NCBI GenBank assembly: GCA_038233215.1
Contig: JBBSML010000003.1
Location: forward strand, 1 to 64,000
Source of the DNA: JACDBZ01 sp038233215
Lineage (GTDB): Bacteria > Chloroflexota > Limnocylindria > QHBO01
Length of the DNA: 64,000 bases
Direction of reading: 5' to 3'
Shown: positions 41,775 through 50,360 of the stretch, one piece after another
How positions within the stretch are numbered: position 1 is the first letter of the stretch
Layout of the letters: each line of letters starts with the position of its first letter
The notes under the pieces: generated by a model
The model's database searches: none
What the model was told of the DNA's origin: nothing
What the model saw: only the letters and a program-made list of their open reading frames with translations
Translations under genes and position numbers: made by a program

Positions 41775-43688
41775 CTATTCGGCCGAGCGACTCTTCTCAT
41801 CGAACAGGTAGGCGATCTTGTCGGCCCAGTTGGTCAGGACGACACGATTCTTCGTCTTCATCGACGGCGTCAGCTCGCCCGCCTCTTCCGAGAGCAATCG
41901 CGGGAGCAGCGCGATGCGGCGCGGCCGCTCGTACACGGCAAAGCCCTCGAGGGTCCGTCGGACCTCGGCATCGAACAGCTTCTGAACGGCCTTTTCCTCC
42001 ACGAGCTGCTCAGGCGGCATCTCCGCGACCCCGTTGGCCGTCGCCCACGCGCCGAGCTCCTCGAAATCGGGGGCGATGAGTGCGCCGGTATACGCCTGGC
42101 GGTCGCCGAGCACCACGGCCTGGGCCACGAAACGGGAGATGGACAGGGCGGCCTCCACCGACGCGGGCGAGATGTTCTTCCCGTTGCCGAGCACGATGAT
42201 GTTCTTGAGCCGATCGGTGATCCTGATGCGGCCGACTTCATCCAGCTCGCCGATGTCGCCGGTGTGGAACCATCCCTCGGCGTTGATGGCCTTCGCCGTC
42301 TCGTCGGGCTGGTTGAGGTAGCCCTGCATGACCTGCGGCCCGCGGACGAGGATCTCGCCCGTCAGCGCATCGATCATCACCTCCGAACCGGGCGCGGGCC
42401 GGCCGACCGTCCCGAACACGAAGTCATCCGGCCGGTTGATCGCCACGAACGGGGAGGTCTCGGTCAGGCCATAGCCCTCGAGGACGAGCATGCCCATGCC
42501 GTAGAAGAATTCGCCGATCTCGCGCGCGAGCGGCGCGGAACCCGAAACGAAGTAGCGAACTCGGCCTCCGGTGCGCGCACGGATCTTTGCGAACACGAGC
42601 CGGTCGGCCAGCTTGAGCTGGATCGCCAGCCACGGCGAGTCGCTCTTCCCCGCGAGATGGTTGGCGTACTTCTGAGCGCCCAACCCCGACGCCCAGCGGA
42701 AGATCTTCTGCTTGGTCGGCGAACCCGCCTCGACCGCCGAGCTGACGCGCGCGTAGACACGCTCGTAGAGCCGCGGGACCGATCCCATGACCGTCGGCTG
42801 CACCTCGACCATGTTGGCCGGCAGCCGCTCCAACAGTGCCTCTGCGTAGACGACGGCCGCGCCCCGTCCGAGGGCCACGACCTCGTCCACGATGCGGCCG
42901 TAGATGTGACTCAGGGGAAGGAACGAGAGAAACACATCGGTCTCGTAGAAGTCGACGACCTGGTTCGCGGCTTCGAAGTTGAAGAGCAGGTTCCCGTGGC
43001 TGAGCATGGCCCCCTTCGGATTGCCGGTTGTGCCTGAGGTGTGGATGACGGTGGCGAGGTGATCCCGATCGATCGCCTGCATCGTGTCGCGCCAGGCGCG
43101 GCGGGTGGTGGCGTCAAGATCGGCGCGTGCGATGACGTCCTCGAGGGTGAGGGTGCCGTCGGGGAACTTGCCGGTCGGATCCAGCGTGATCACATGCTCG
43201 ATGGTCGGACACTCCGCACGGATGGACGCGACCTTGGCGGCCTGCTGCGCGTTCTCGACGAAGACCACGCGCGCCCCGACATTGTTGATCATGAAGGTCG
43301 CCTGCCCGGGCTCCGACTGCGGATAGATCGGGCAGGTCACGGCACCGAGGGCCAGCGACGCCAGGTCGGCGACCGTCCACTCCGGCCGCGTGCGAGCGAT
43401 GATGCAGACCGCCTCCCCATCGGCGAGACCAAGGTCCCGCAGTCCGAGCGACAGGCTCATCACCCAGTCCCACATCTCCCGGTAGGTTCGGCTGGTCCAC
43501 TTGCCGTCGCCGCCCTCCTCCGCGCGCTGCGCCTTGGTGAGCTTCCAGCGCAGCGCCTCACGATCTGCGTGTCGCTCCGCAGCGCGCGCGATCAGCGCCA
43601 CGATATTCGGCATACGATCTTCGGCCGCGACCGTCAGCGGCTCGATCTCGGGGGTCCGCATCAGGCTGCCGGTGCTGGGCGTGGTCAT
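41775..43688 (-). CDS. long-chain acyl-CoA synthetase (AMP-forming)
   Basis: The 637-residue protein has the AMP-binding signature HTSGTTGNPKGAMLSHGN, YGLTETSPFVAIN and the hinge region HTGDIGELDEVGRIRITDRL with KNIIVLGNGKNISP, typical of FadD15-like enzymes. It activates fatty acids for oxidation. ATG 43688 has GAGAGG 6 nt upstream; the frame extending to 43985 overlaps the dehydrogenase gene. Confidence 0.93.
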   Translation of the reverse strand: MTTPSTGSLMRTPEIEPLTVAAEDRMPNIVALIARAAERHADREALRWKLTKAQRAEEGGDGKWTSRTYREMWDWVMSLSLGLRDLGLADGEAVCIIARTRPEWTVADLASLALGAVTCPIYPQSEPGQATFMINNVGARVVFVENAQQAAKVASIRAECPTIEHVITLDPTGKFPDGTLTLEDVIARADLDATTRRAWRDTMQAIDRDHLATVIHTSGTTGNPKGAMLSHGNLLFNFEAANQVVDFYETDVFLSFLPLSHIYGRIVDEVVALGRGAAVVYAEALLERLPANMVEVQPTVMGSVPRLYERVYARVSSAVEAGSPTKQKIFRWASGLGAQKYANHLAGKSDSPWLAIQLKLADRLVFAKIRARTGGRVRYFVSGSAPLAREIGEFFYGMGMLVLEGYGLTETSPFVAINRPDDFVFGTVGRPAPGSEVMIDALTGEILVRGPQVMQGYLNQPDETAKAINAEGWFHTGDIGELDEVGRIRITDRLKNIIVLGNGKNISPASVEAALSISRFVAQAVVLGDRQAYTGALIAPDFEELGAWATANGVAEMPPEQLVEEKAVQKLFDAEVRRTLEGFAVYERPRRIALLPRLLSEEAGELTPSMKTKNRVVLTNWADKIAYLFDEKSRSAE

Positions 43689-43704
43689 CGGTCCCTCTCG
43701 TTGG

Positions 43705-44886
43705 TCAGGCGTCGCGGCGCATCGTGTCGAGCAGCTGTTGGGCAACGATGAGCCGATGGATCTGGTTCGGTCCCTCGTAGATCTGCGCACCCTTGGCGTC
43801 GCGCATGAGCCGTTCCACGGGGTTGTCACGGGAGTATCCGGCGCCGCCGTAGATCTGGACCGCGTCAGTGGTGACCCGCATGGCGACGTCCGATGCGTAC
43901 CACTTTGCCATGCTCGACGGCGCGTTGATGGGCATGCCGGCATCGCGCATGCGAGCCGCGCGCCAGGTGAGCAGGCGGGCTGCATCCACGCCGACCGCCA
44001 TCTCGGCCAGCATCCCCTGGATCATCTGCTGGTCGGCGATGGGGCGTCCGAACTGGCGTCGGTCGAGTGCATACCGGGTGGCGAGCTCGAGCGCATTGCG
44101 TGCCAACCCGGTGCACGCACCCGCGATGCCGATCCTGCCTGCTCCAAGGGCCGAGAGGGCAACCTTCAGCCCCTCGCCCTCCTCGCCAAGCCGGTGTGGG
44201 GCGGGCACGCGCGCATTCTCGAAGATCAGCTCGTAGGCGCTCGTGCCGCGAATGCCCATCTTCCGCTCCTTGCTCCCCAGCCGGAACCCAGGCGTGTCCG
44301 CCTCGACGACGAACGCGGTGATGCCGGACGTTCCCGTCGACCCATCGACGGTGGCAAAGACGACGTACCGCGCCGCGTCGCCGGCATTGGTGATCCAGAT
44401 CTTGGTGCCAGTCAGCACATAGTCATCGCCGTCACGTCGTGCGGCCAGCGAGAGGGACGCCGCATCGGACCCTGACTCCGGCTCCGTCAGGGCGAATGCC
44501 CCCAGCTCGCGGCCGGCCGTCATCGGCGGCAGAAATCGCCGCTTCTGCTCATCTGTCCCGTTGGCGAAGATGCACAGTTGACTCAGGATATGCACCGATA
44601 GGCTGACCGCCATGCCCATGTCGGCCGCGGCGATCTCCTCGATCGCCAGGATCCACGCAAACGTGCCCATCCCGGCGCCACCGAGCTCCTCGGGATAGGG
44701 CAGACCGGTGAGGCCAAGCTCTCCGGCACGCTCGAACAGCGAGCGATCGTAACGCTCATCCTCGTCCCGCCCGGCGGCACCGGGCGCGACCTCTCGCTGC
44801 GCCCAGTCGCGGACGGTGTCCCGCACGGTGCGCTCATCGTCGCTGAGCGCGAAGTCATGACGCGGCGAGGCGTGTTCGACGGCCAT
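43705..44886 (-). CDS. acyl-CoA dehydrogenase
   Basis: The 393-residue flavoprotein has ALTEPESGSDAASLSLAARR, WITNAGDA, the family helix RRQFGRPIADQQMIQGMLAE and the catalytic Glu in IYEGPNQIHRLIV. It makes the 2,3-double bond of acyl-CoA. It shares 1 nt with the upstream dehydrogenase stop, so the two are coupled. The electron-transferring flavoprotein is not in the window. Confidence 0.95.
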   Translation of the reverse strand: MAVEHASPRHDFALSDDERTVRDTVRDWAQREVAPGAAGRDEDERYDRSLFERAGELGLTGLPYPEELGGAGMGTFAWILAIEEIAAADMGMAVSLSVHILSQLCIFANGTDEQKRRFLPPMTAGRELGAFALTEPESGSDAASLSLAARRDGDDYVLTGTKIWITNAGDAARYVVFATVDGSTGTSGITAFVVEADTPGFRLGSKERKMGIRGTSAYELIFENARVPAPHRLGEEGEGLKVALSALGAGRIGIAGACTGLARNALELATRYALDRRQFGRPIADQQMIQGMLAEMAVGVDAARLLTWRAARMRDAGMPINAPSSMAKWYASDVAMRVTTDAVQIYGGAGYSRDNPVERLMRDAKGAQIYEGPNQIHRLIVAQQLLDTMRRDA

Positions 44887-45758
44887 CAGCCGGCCTTCTT
44901 GCCTTGCTCGTCATAGGCGTAGAAGCCTCGACCCGACTTGCGGCCAAGGTGACCGGCGGTGACCATCTGGCGCAGCAGTGGTGCCGCACGAAACTTCGGG
45001 TCGCCGAAGCCCCGGTACAACACGTCCATGACGTTGAGCATCACGTCGTTGCCGATGAAGTCGCTGAGCTCGAGCGGCCCCATCGGATGGTTCAGCCCCA
45101 GCTTGGCGCCGGTGTCGATGTCCTCGGCCGTGCCGGTCGACTCCATGAGCGCGAAGACCGCCTCGTTAATGAACGGTCCGAGCATCCGGTTCACCAGAAA
45201 GCCGGGGTAATCCTTGCTCTCGATGACGGTCTTGCCGAGCTCTTCGGCGAATCCCCTGCTGGCCTGGTACGTGGCGTCATCGGTCTCGAGACCGCGAATG
45301 ATCTCGATCAGCCCCATCACCGGGACCGGCGAGAAGAAATGGAGACCGATGAACTTCGCCGGGCGGTCGGTCGCCGTCGCGAGGCCGGTGATGCTGATGC
45401 TGCTGGTATTTGAGGCGAAGATCGCGTCGCTGTCGGCCGTCTTGGTCAGCGCCTCCCAGGTTGTCCGCTTGACCGATTCGTCCTCGAAGACCGCCTCGAC
45501 CACGATCTGGTGGCCGGCCGCCGCATCGGTCCCTGCGGCGGTGTCGATCCGGTCCAGGATGGCGCTCGCGGCGGACTGCTCGAGCTTGCCCTTGTCGACC
45601 TGCCGCCTGAGGTTGCCGGCAATGCGCGCCACGCCTCTCTCCGCCAGCTCGGCGGTGCGATCCGAGAGTGTCACCTGCTTGCCGGCGGCGGCGCTGACCT
45701 GCGCGATCCCGTGGCCCATCAGACCTGCGCCGATCACCAATACGCGTTCAATGCTCAT
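44886..45758 (-). CDS. 3-hydroxyacyl-CoA (3-hydroxybutyryl-CoA) dehydrogenase
   Basis: The 290-residue protein has the NAD fold GAGLMGHGIAQVSAAAGKQV, FASNTSSISITGLATATDRP, the catalytic His in GLHFFSPVPVMGLIEII and the C-terminal GLNHPMGPLELSDFIGNDVM. It is a stand-alone enzyme without a hydratase domain. An enoyl-CoA hydratase is absent from the window. Confidence 0.94.
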   Translation of the reverse strand: MSIERVLVIGAGLMGHGIAQVSAAAGKQVTLSDRTAELAERGVARIAGNLRRQVDKGKLEQSAASAILDRIDTAAGTDAAAGHQIVVEAVFEDESVKRTTWEALTKTADSDAIFASNTSSISITGLATATDRPAKFIGLHFFSPVPVMGLIEIIRGLETDDATYQASRGFAEELGKTVIESKDYPGFLVNRMLGPFINEAVFALMESTGTAEDIDTGAKLGLNHPMGPLELSDFIGNDVMLNVMDVLYRGFGDPKFRAAPLLRQMVTAGHLGRKSGRGFYAYDEQGKKAG

Positions 45759-45819
45759 GGGCCACGAAGCCTAACAGCCGTGCTTTCTGTTGTGGTGTGT
45801 GCCGCGCGTGCCACCTGGA

Positions 45820-46722
45820 TCAAGGGTGCAGCAGACGCTCGGCGGCGGTCAGCGGATCCAGCTCGCGCTCGGCGACAGCGCCGATCGTCGACTCCCACTC
45901 GGGCGACTCGGCCGCTCGACGGGCCGCCAGTTCCGCAAGCGCGCGACGGACCTGGTTGCCAGCGCGCTCGCGGGCCTGAAGTGGAGAACGCGCGCTCGAT
46001 CGATGCGCCTCGATCGCATCGGCCAGGGCAGTCACGCCCTCGGCGGTCGTGGCGGTGGTGACCATCACCTGCGGAGGCTTGCGCTCGACCCGGCCACCCG
46101 CGGTGGAGAGCATGGCGCGCAGTTGCCGGGCAGCGCGATCGGCGCCAGGTCGGTCTCCCTTGTTGACGGCGATGATGTCGGCGACCTCGAGCAGCCCCGC
46201 CTTGATGGCCTGGACCTCGTCCCCCATCTCCGGCACTTCGACCACCACGGTCGTTTCCGCGAGTCGCGCCACCTCGACCTCGGATTGGCCCGCGCCCACG
46301 GTCTCGATCAGCACGGGGTCATAGCCGGCTGCGTCCAGGGCGGCCGCGGCAATCCAGGTCGTGGCCGCGATTCCGCCCAGCTCGCCACGCGAGGCCATGG
46401 AGCGCATGAAGACGTCCCGATCTGCGGCGTGCTCCATCATGCGGATTCGATCTCCCAGGATGGCGCCGGACGTATACGGGGACGACGGGTCGACGGCCAG
46501 GATGCCCACCCGCTTTCCACGATGCCGCCACTCGGTGATGAGCGCGTTCACCAGCGTCGACTTGCCGCTCCCCGGCGGGCCGGTGATGCCGACCACGTGG
46601 GCACCATGACCCGCGGAGAAGAGCGCGGGGAGCAGCGACCGGACCGATGGATCCCCCCTCTCGATTCGTGTCAGCAAGCGCGCCAGCGGGCGTCGCTCGC
46701 CAGATCCCAGCTCAGCGATCAC
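45820..46722 (-). CDS. meaB: MeaB-type GTPase, chaperone of methylmalonyl-CoA mutase
   Basis: The 300-residue G3E GTPase has the P-loop GITGPPGSGKSTLVNALI, AVDPSSPYTSGAILGDRIRM, ETVGAGQSEVEVA and NKGDRPGAD. It loads and protects the B12 cofactor of the mutase. It lies 69 nt downstream of the B12-binding subunit gene on the same strand. GTG or ATG at 46722 gives MIAELGSGERRPLARLL. Confidence 0.94.
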   Translation of the reverse strand: MIAELGSGERRPLARLLTRIERGDPSVRSLLPALFSAGHGAHVVGITGPPGSGKSTLVNALITEWRHRGKRVGILAVDPSSPYTSGAILGDRIRMMEHAADRDVFMRSMASRGELGGIAATTWIAAAALDAAGYDPVLIETVGAGQSEVEVARLAETTVVVEVPEMGDEVQAIKAGLLEVADIIAVNKGDRPGADRAARQLRAMLSTAGGRVERKPPQVMVTTATTAEGVTALADAIEAHRSSARSPLQARERAGNQVRRALAELAARRAAESPEWESTIGAVAERELDPLTAAERLLHP

Positions 46723-46791
46723 GCCCGCGTTCGCCGAAGGGAACGGTCTGACCGATACGCGCCGGAGCAGACAGGCGCGGCGGACACGCCT

Positions 46792-47196
46792 CTACGCCTC
46801 GCGGTGGACGTGCTCGCGGAAGTAGCGTGCGATCTGGCCGATCGAGGTACCCGGACCGAAGATCTCGGCCACGCCGGCCTCCTTGAGCTTGATCACGTCG
46901 GCATCGGGGATGATTCCCCCGGCAGCCACGAGGACATCGGCCATGCCCCGATCTCGCAGGAGCTGAACTGTCCGCGGAAGTAAGGCCATGTGGGCACCGG
47001 ACAGGATCGAGAGGCCAACCACGTCGACGTCCTCCTGCTCCGCGGCATCGGCGATCATCTCGGGCGTCTGGCGCAGCCCCGTGTAGATGACCTCGAACCC
47101 CTCGTCGCGCAGACCACGGGCGAGCACCTTGGCGCCGCGATCGTGCCCGTCGAGACCGGGCTTGGCGAGCAGGATGCGAATCGGCGTATCGGTCAT
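46792..47196 (-). CDS. B12-binding subunit of methylmalonyl-CoA mutase-type enzyme
   Basis: The 134-residue protein is a stand-alone cobalamin domain: AKPGLDGHDRGAKVLARGLR (DxHxxG ligand motif), LSILSGAHMALLP and AAGGIIPDADVIKLKEAGV. It works with a separate catalytic subunit that is not in the window. With MeaB it links propionyl-CoA disposal to the beta-oxidation genes downstream. Confidence 0.93.
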   Translation of the reverse strand: MTDTPIRILLAKPGLDGHDRGAKVLARGLRDEGFEVIYTGLRQTPEMIADAAEQEDVDVVGLSILSGAHMALLPRTVQLLRDRGMADVLVAAGGIIPDADVIKLKEAGVAEIFGPGTSIGQIARYFREHVHREA

Positions 47197-47231
47197 GCGC
47201 GTCCGATTATGGGCCGCGCGAGCTTCATCGG

Positions 47232-47798
47232 TCAGGCCTTCCCGATCAGGCCCATGAACTCGGCTCGCGTTCGGGCATCACGCCGGAACGTTCCGGTCAT
47301 GGACGAGGTGACCATCGTCGCCTCCTGTTTCTTGACGCCGCGCATCATCGTGCAGAGATGAGTCGCCTCCACGACGCACGCGACGCCCTTCGGCCGCAGG
47401 CGCTCCATCAGGAGGTCGGCCACCTGAACGGTGAGCCGCTCCTGGATCTGGAGTCGCTGCGCGAACATGTCGACGATGCGCGGGATCTTCGACAGGCCGA
47501 TGACCCTGCCCTTCGGCAGGTAGCCCACGTGCGCCTTGCCGATGAATGGCAGGAGATGGTGCTCGCAGAGGCTGAAGAACTCGATGTCGCGCACGACAAC
47601 CATCTCGTCGTACTCCACGGCGAACGTCGCGTCGTTGATGAGCTCGTCCGCGTCGACGTGGTATCCGGCCGTCAGCGCGTGGTACATGCGACGCACGCGT
47701 TCCGGTGTGCGCGAAAGCCCCTCCCGGTCAGGATCCTCACCGATCTCGGCCAGGAGCGTTCTGACCGCCGCCTCGAGGTCGGCTCGCGTTTCAACCAT
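47232..47798 (-). CDS. folE: GTP cyclohydrolase I
   Basis: The 188-residue protein has the zinc ligands Cys and His in SLCEHHLLPFIGKAHVGYLP and the second Cys in EATHLCTMMRGVKK. LSKIPRIVDMFAQRLQIQER is the family helix. It makes dihydroneopterin triphosphate for folate. I chose ATG 47798 because a TATCAT box ends 7 nt upstream; the longer frame begins 3 codons earlier inside that box. Confidence 0.96.
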   Translation of the reverse strand: MVETRADLEAAVRTLLAEIGEDPDREGLSRTPERVRRMYHALTAGYHVDADELINDATFAVEYDEMVVVRDIEFFSLCEHHLLPFIGKAHVGYLPKGRVIGLSKIPRIVDMFAQRLQIQERLTVQVADLLMERLRPKGVACVVEATHLCTMMRGVKKQEATMVTSSMTGTFRRDARTRAEFMGLIGKA

Positions 47799-47805
47799 GG
47801 CCCGC

Positions 47806-47811
47806 ATGATA
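47806..47811 (-). promoter_or_regulatory. -10 box TATCAT of leaderless folE
   Basis: TATCAT on the minus strand ends 7 nt before ATG 47798 and decides the start. Confidence 0.6.
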
Positions 47812-47908
47812 CGGCCTTGATCATGCAGGACCTGTCGGTCAGGCCAAACGCGCGGTACACTGGGGCACGCCCATCCGATCCCCAGACGAGAGAAGGTTGG
47901 ACGCTGCC

Positions 47909-48475
47909 ATGATCCTCCACCAGGCTTCGCGATCGCGGCGCATGGGGTTTTCAGGACTGACCTCGAGCGACCGAATCGCGTCGGCCCTCGTCAAGCAGCT
48001 GGATGATGACTACCACTGGTTCCGGTCCGTCGCGCCCGGCGGGATCGAGCCCATCGACGCGATCGTGGTCGGTCCGGGCGGCACCTGGACCCTGACCATG
48101 GCTGGCGAGCGAGGGCGGTTCACCCGACGCAACGGTCACTGGTATCGGTGGAACAGATCGACCGAATCATGGGTCCCATGGGACGCCGCGTTGATCACCG
48201 CAGCACGTCTGGCCGGTCGCCGCCTGAGTCTCTATCTGGACCGGGCTGGACTGCCCGCCGCGGTCGAGCCCATCCTCGTCCCGCCGTCAGGGATGGACGT
48301 GATCGTGGAAGCGCGGGAGGCGTTTGGCCTCACCGTGCAGCGGGATCTGCGCCGCGTGGCAACCCTGGTCAGCGCCGAGGATCGCCTCAGCCAGTCGCAG
48401 GTGGATCGGATCGTGGCGTTGTTGGATCCACGTCAACCGCTGTCTCGGCTGGCTCAAGCGACACCCCGCGGGTGA
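47909..48475 (+). CDS. NERD-like hypothetical protein (188 aa)
   Basis: From ATG 47909 (AGAAGG about 12 nt upstream, TACACT box further up) the product has DDDYHWFRSVAPGGIEPIDA and IVVGPGGTWTLTMAGERGRF, which resemble the start of nuclease-related NERD domains. It ends in a helix (SQSQVDRIVALLDPRQP). The catalytic pattern is not convincing. Its 3' end overlaps the convergent PAP2 gene by 89 nt. Confidence 0.6.
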   Translation: MILHQASRSRRMGFSGLTSSDRIASALVKQLDDDYHWFRSVAPGGIEPIDAIVVGPGGTWTLTMAGERGRFTRRNGHWYRWNRSTESWVPWDAALITAARLAGRRLSLYLDRAGLPAAVEPILVPPSGMDVIVEAREAFGLTVQRDLRRVATLVSAEDRLSQSQVDRIVALLDPRQPLSRLAQATPRG

Positions 48476-49076
48476 GGCGGGCGTAGACCAGCACGACGAC
48501 CGCCCCGGCGGTCCAACCGGCGAGCACATCGGTCGGGTAATGAACACCCAGCCAGATCCGAGAGACGCCGATCAGCAAAATCAGAATCCCGAGCATGACC
48601 ACGATGCCGCGGCGAACGGCCAACGGCAATCGCGAGCGCATGATGAGGACGCCCAGCACACCATAGGCGACCATTCCCAGGGCGGCGTGGCCGGATGGAA
48701 AGCTGAAGCCGTGCTCCACCACGATCGGCTCAAGCAGAGCCGGGCGCTCTCGGGCAACGAACGCCTTGACAGTCTGGTTGATGACCGACGCAAGGCCGAT
48801 GGTCAGCGCGCCGATCAGTCCGTGGCGCCACGGACCGATCACCATGCCCACCAGAAACGTGATGAGCGCAACGAGGGTGATCGCCCGGGTAGAACCGAGT
48901 TCGGTAATCCAGCCCAGCGGCGAAAAGAGTGCGTTCAGGCCTTCCGCACGCACTGCACCGATGACGGCGCGATCAAAGGGATCGGTCAGGTCGCTGCTGA
49001 CCGCGATCGCCAGCAGAACAACGATGGTCATCCCCAGCACGGTGAGCGGCAGCGCGGAGAAGAACCTCCTCAGCAT
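48387..49076 (-). CDS. PAP2-type membrane phosphatase
   Basis: The 229-residue protein has six membrane helices and the three phosphatase boxes: KAFVARERP, FSFPSGHAA and SRIWLGVHYPTDVLAG. It dephosphorylates a lipid phosphate or isoprenoid pyrophosphate at the membrane. It starts 4 nt after the stop of the upstream membrane-protein gene (ATG 49076), so the two are coupled and may share a lipid-linked substrate. Confidence 0.92.
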   Translation of the reverse strand: MLRRFFSALPLTVLGMTIVVLLAIAVSSDLTDPFDRAVIGAVRAEGLNALFSPLGWITELGSTRAITLVALITFLVGMVIGPWRHGLIGALTIGLASVINQTVKAFVARERPALLEPIVVEHGFSFPSGHAALGMVAYGVLGVLIMRSRLPLAVRRGIVVMLGILILLIGVSRIWLGVHYPTDVLAGWTAGAVVVLVYARLTRGVSLEPAETAVDVDPTTPRSDPPATG

Positions 49077-49080
49077 CGGC

Positions 49081-50334
49081 TCAGAAGCTCACGAAACCGA
49101 GCACCGTGACCGCCCACACGCCATATGCATTCACAGCGATCCCAATCCCGATGGCGATCCGCGCTTCGATCGAGATCGATTGCCGGAAGACCCACCCCAG
49201 CATCAGGAGCACCACCGGCAGGACGTCAAGGATGAACCGATACCCGAACTGTGCGAAGCCGGGCGCGCCGTGGAGCACATTCGGAATCAGCGCAAGCCCG
49301 ATCGCTATCCAACCGTACGCGACGAGCGGCGTGGAGGATCGTGCCTTCACGAGCCACAGGATGATCGGGAGCGTGAGAATCAACGAGGCACCGGTCCAGT
49401 TCGGTCGGAACCACGGGAACTCCTCGACGAAGTCGAAACCCCGCATCAGGATGAGGTGCACGTGTCGCGGGATGTAGTCGATCGAGAGCAGGCCGTTGGC
49501 GTACCACGGCTCGTCCAGCACGCCCGGGATCAGTCCGTAGCCGAATTCGAACGGCGAGCTGTAGCGAGCCAGGTTGTACCCGGCGACGAGGATCGCGGGG
49601 ACAGCGACGCCGGCGGCCACGAGCGCACCCGCCCGCAGCTGCGGGCGAGACGGCATCTCGATCCGCGGCGGGAATCGGACCTCGAGATAGAGCGCGAGAT
49701 AGAGCGGCAGCGTCAAACCCATCGGGAGTCTCGAGGCTGCCGCGCATCCGAGTAAGAGCCCGGCGATGAACGGCCAGCGTCGACCGACCGCGAGATTCAG
49801 CGCCAACAGCGCGAAGAAGATCGCCACGATCTGGGCGTGGAGCCAGACGGTGCCGGTCCCGGCGGCCCACCAGTGCACGCTGCCGACCGCGAGCACGGCC
49901 GTGAGCCAGTTCGCTGAGACGGTGGCAACCCCGGCGCGCCGGAGCAGCAGCCACAGAAGCGCGACGTTCGCACCTCCGAAGAACGCGGTGCCGATACCTT
50001 GGTCGAAGTTCGGGCCAAACAGCGCGACGAACGGGACGACCACGATCGCCGGCATCGGGGGAAATGGCGAGTAGAAGCCGCCCTCCGGTCGCGGGACGAG
50101 CTCGAGCCACGGCATCGGCGTGGTGATGTGAAGGCGCCCGTTGAGGAATGCGTCGGCCAGCGGCACGAAACTGTCGAGGGTCACACGCTCCGAGACCGTG
50201 ACCACATACAGGAAGGCCACCGCGGAGCTGAGCGCGACGAATGGGACAACGCTGGATGCACCAAGCGCCAAGCGGGGGAGACCCCCGCTTGGCGCGAGCG
50301 GTGACGGCTCTGCCTCGTCCCGGTTCGGTACCAT
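49081..50334 (-). CDS. polytopic membrane protein, GT-C glycosyltransferase-like
   Basis: The 417-residue protein has about ten hydrophobic helices, with an extracellular loop after the first one (DSFVPLADAFLNGRLHITTP, WLELVPRPEGGFYSPFPPMP) like the first loop of GT-C enzymes. I see no clear Asp-Asp pair there, so activity is uncertain. Start ATG 50334 (MVPNRDEAEPSPLAP). It is divergent to the PIG-V-like gene, with 26 nt between the starts. Confidence 0.7.
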   Translation of the reverse strand: MVPNRDEAEPSPLAPSGGLPRLALGASSVVPFVALSSAVAFLYVVTVSERVTLDSFVPLADAFLNGRLHITTPMPWLELVPRPEGGFYSPFPPMPAIVVVPFVALFGPNFDQGIGTAFFGGANVALLWLLLRRAGVATVSANWLTAVLAVGSVHWWAAGTGTVWLHAQIVAIFFALLALNLAVGRRWPFIAGLLLGCAAASRLPMGLTLPLYLALYLEVRFPPRIEMPSRPQLRAGALVAAGVAVPAILVAGYNLARYSSPFEFGYGLIPGVLDEPWYANGLLSIDYIPRHVHLILMRGFDFVEEFPWFRPNWTGASLILTLPIILWLVKARSSTPLVAYGWIAIGLALIPNVLHGAPGFAQFGYRFILDVLPVVLLMLGWVFRQSISIEARIAIGIGIAVNAYGVWAVTVLGFVSF

Positions 50335-50360
50335 CGGCCCTCCCTGAACGGATCGGTGGA

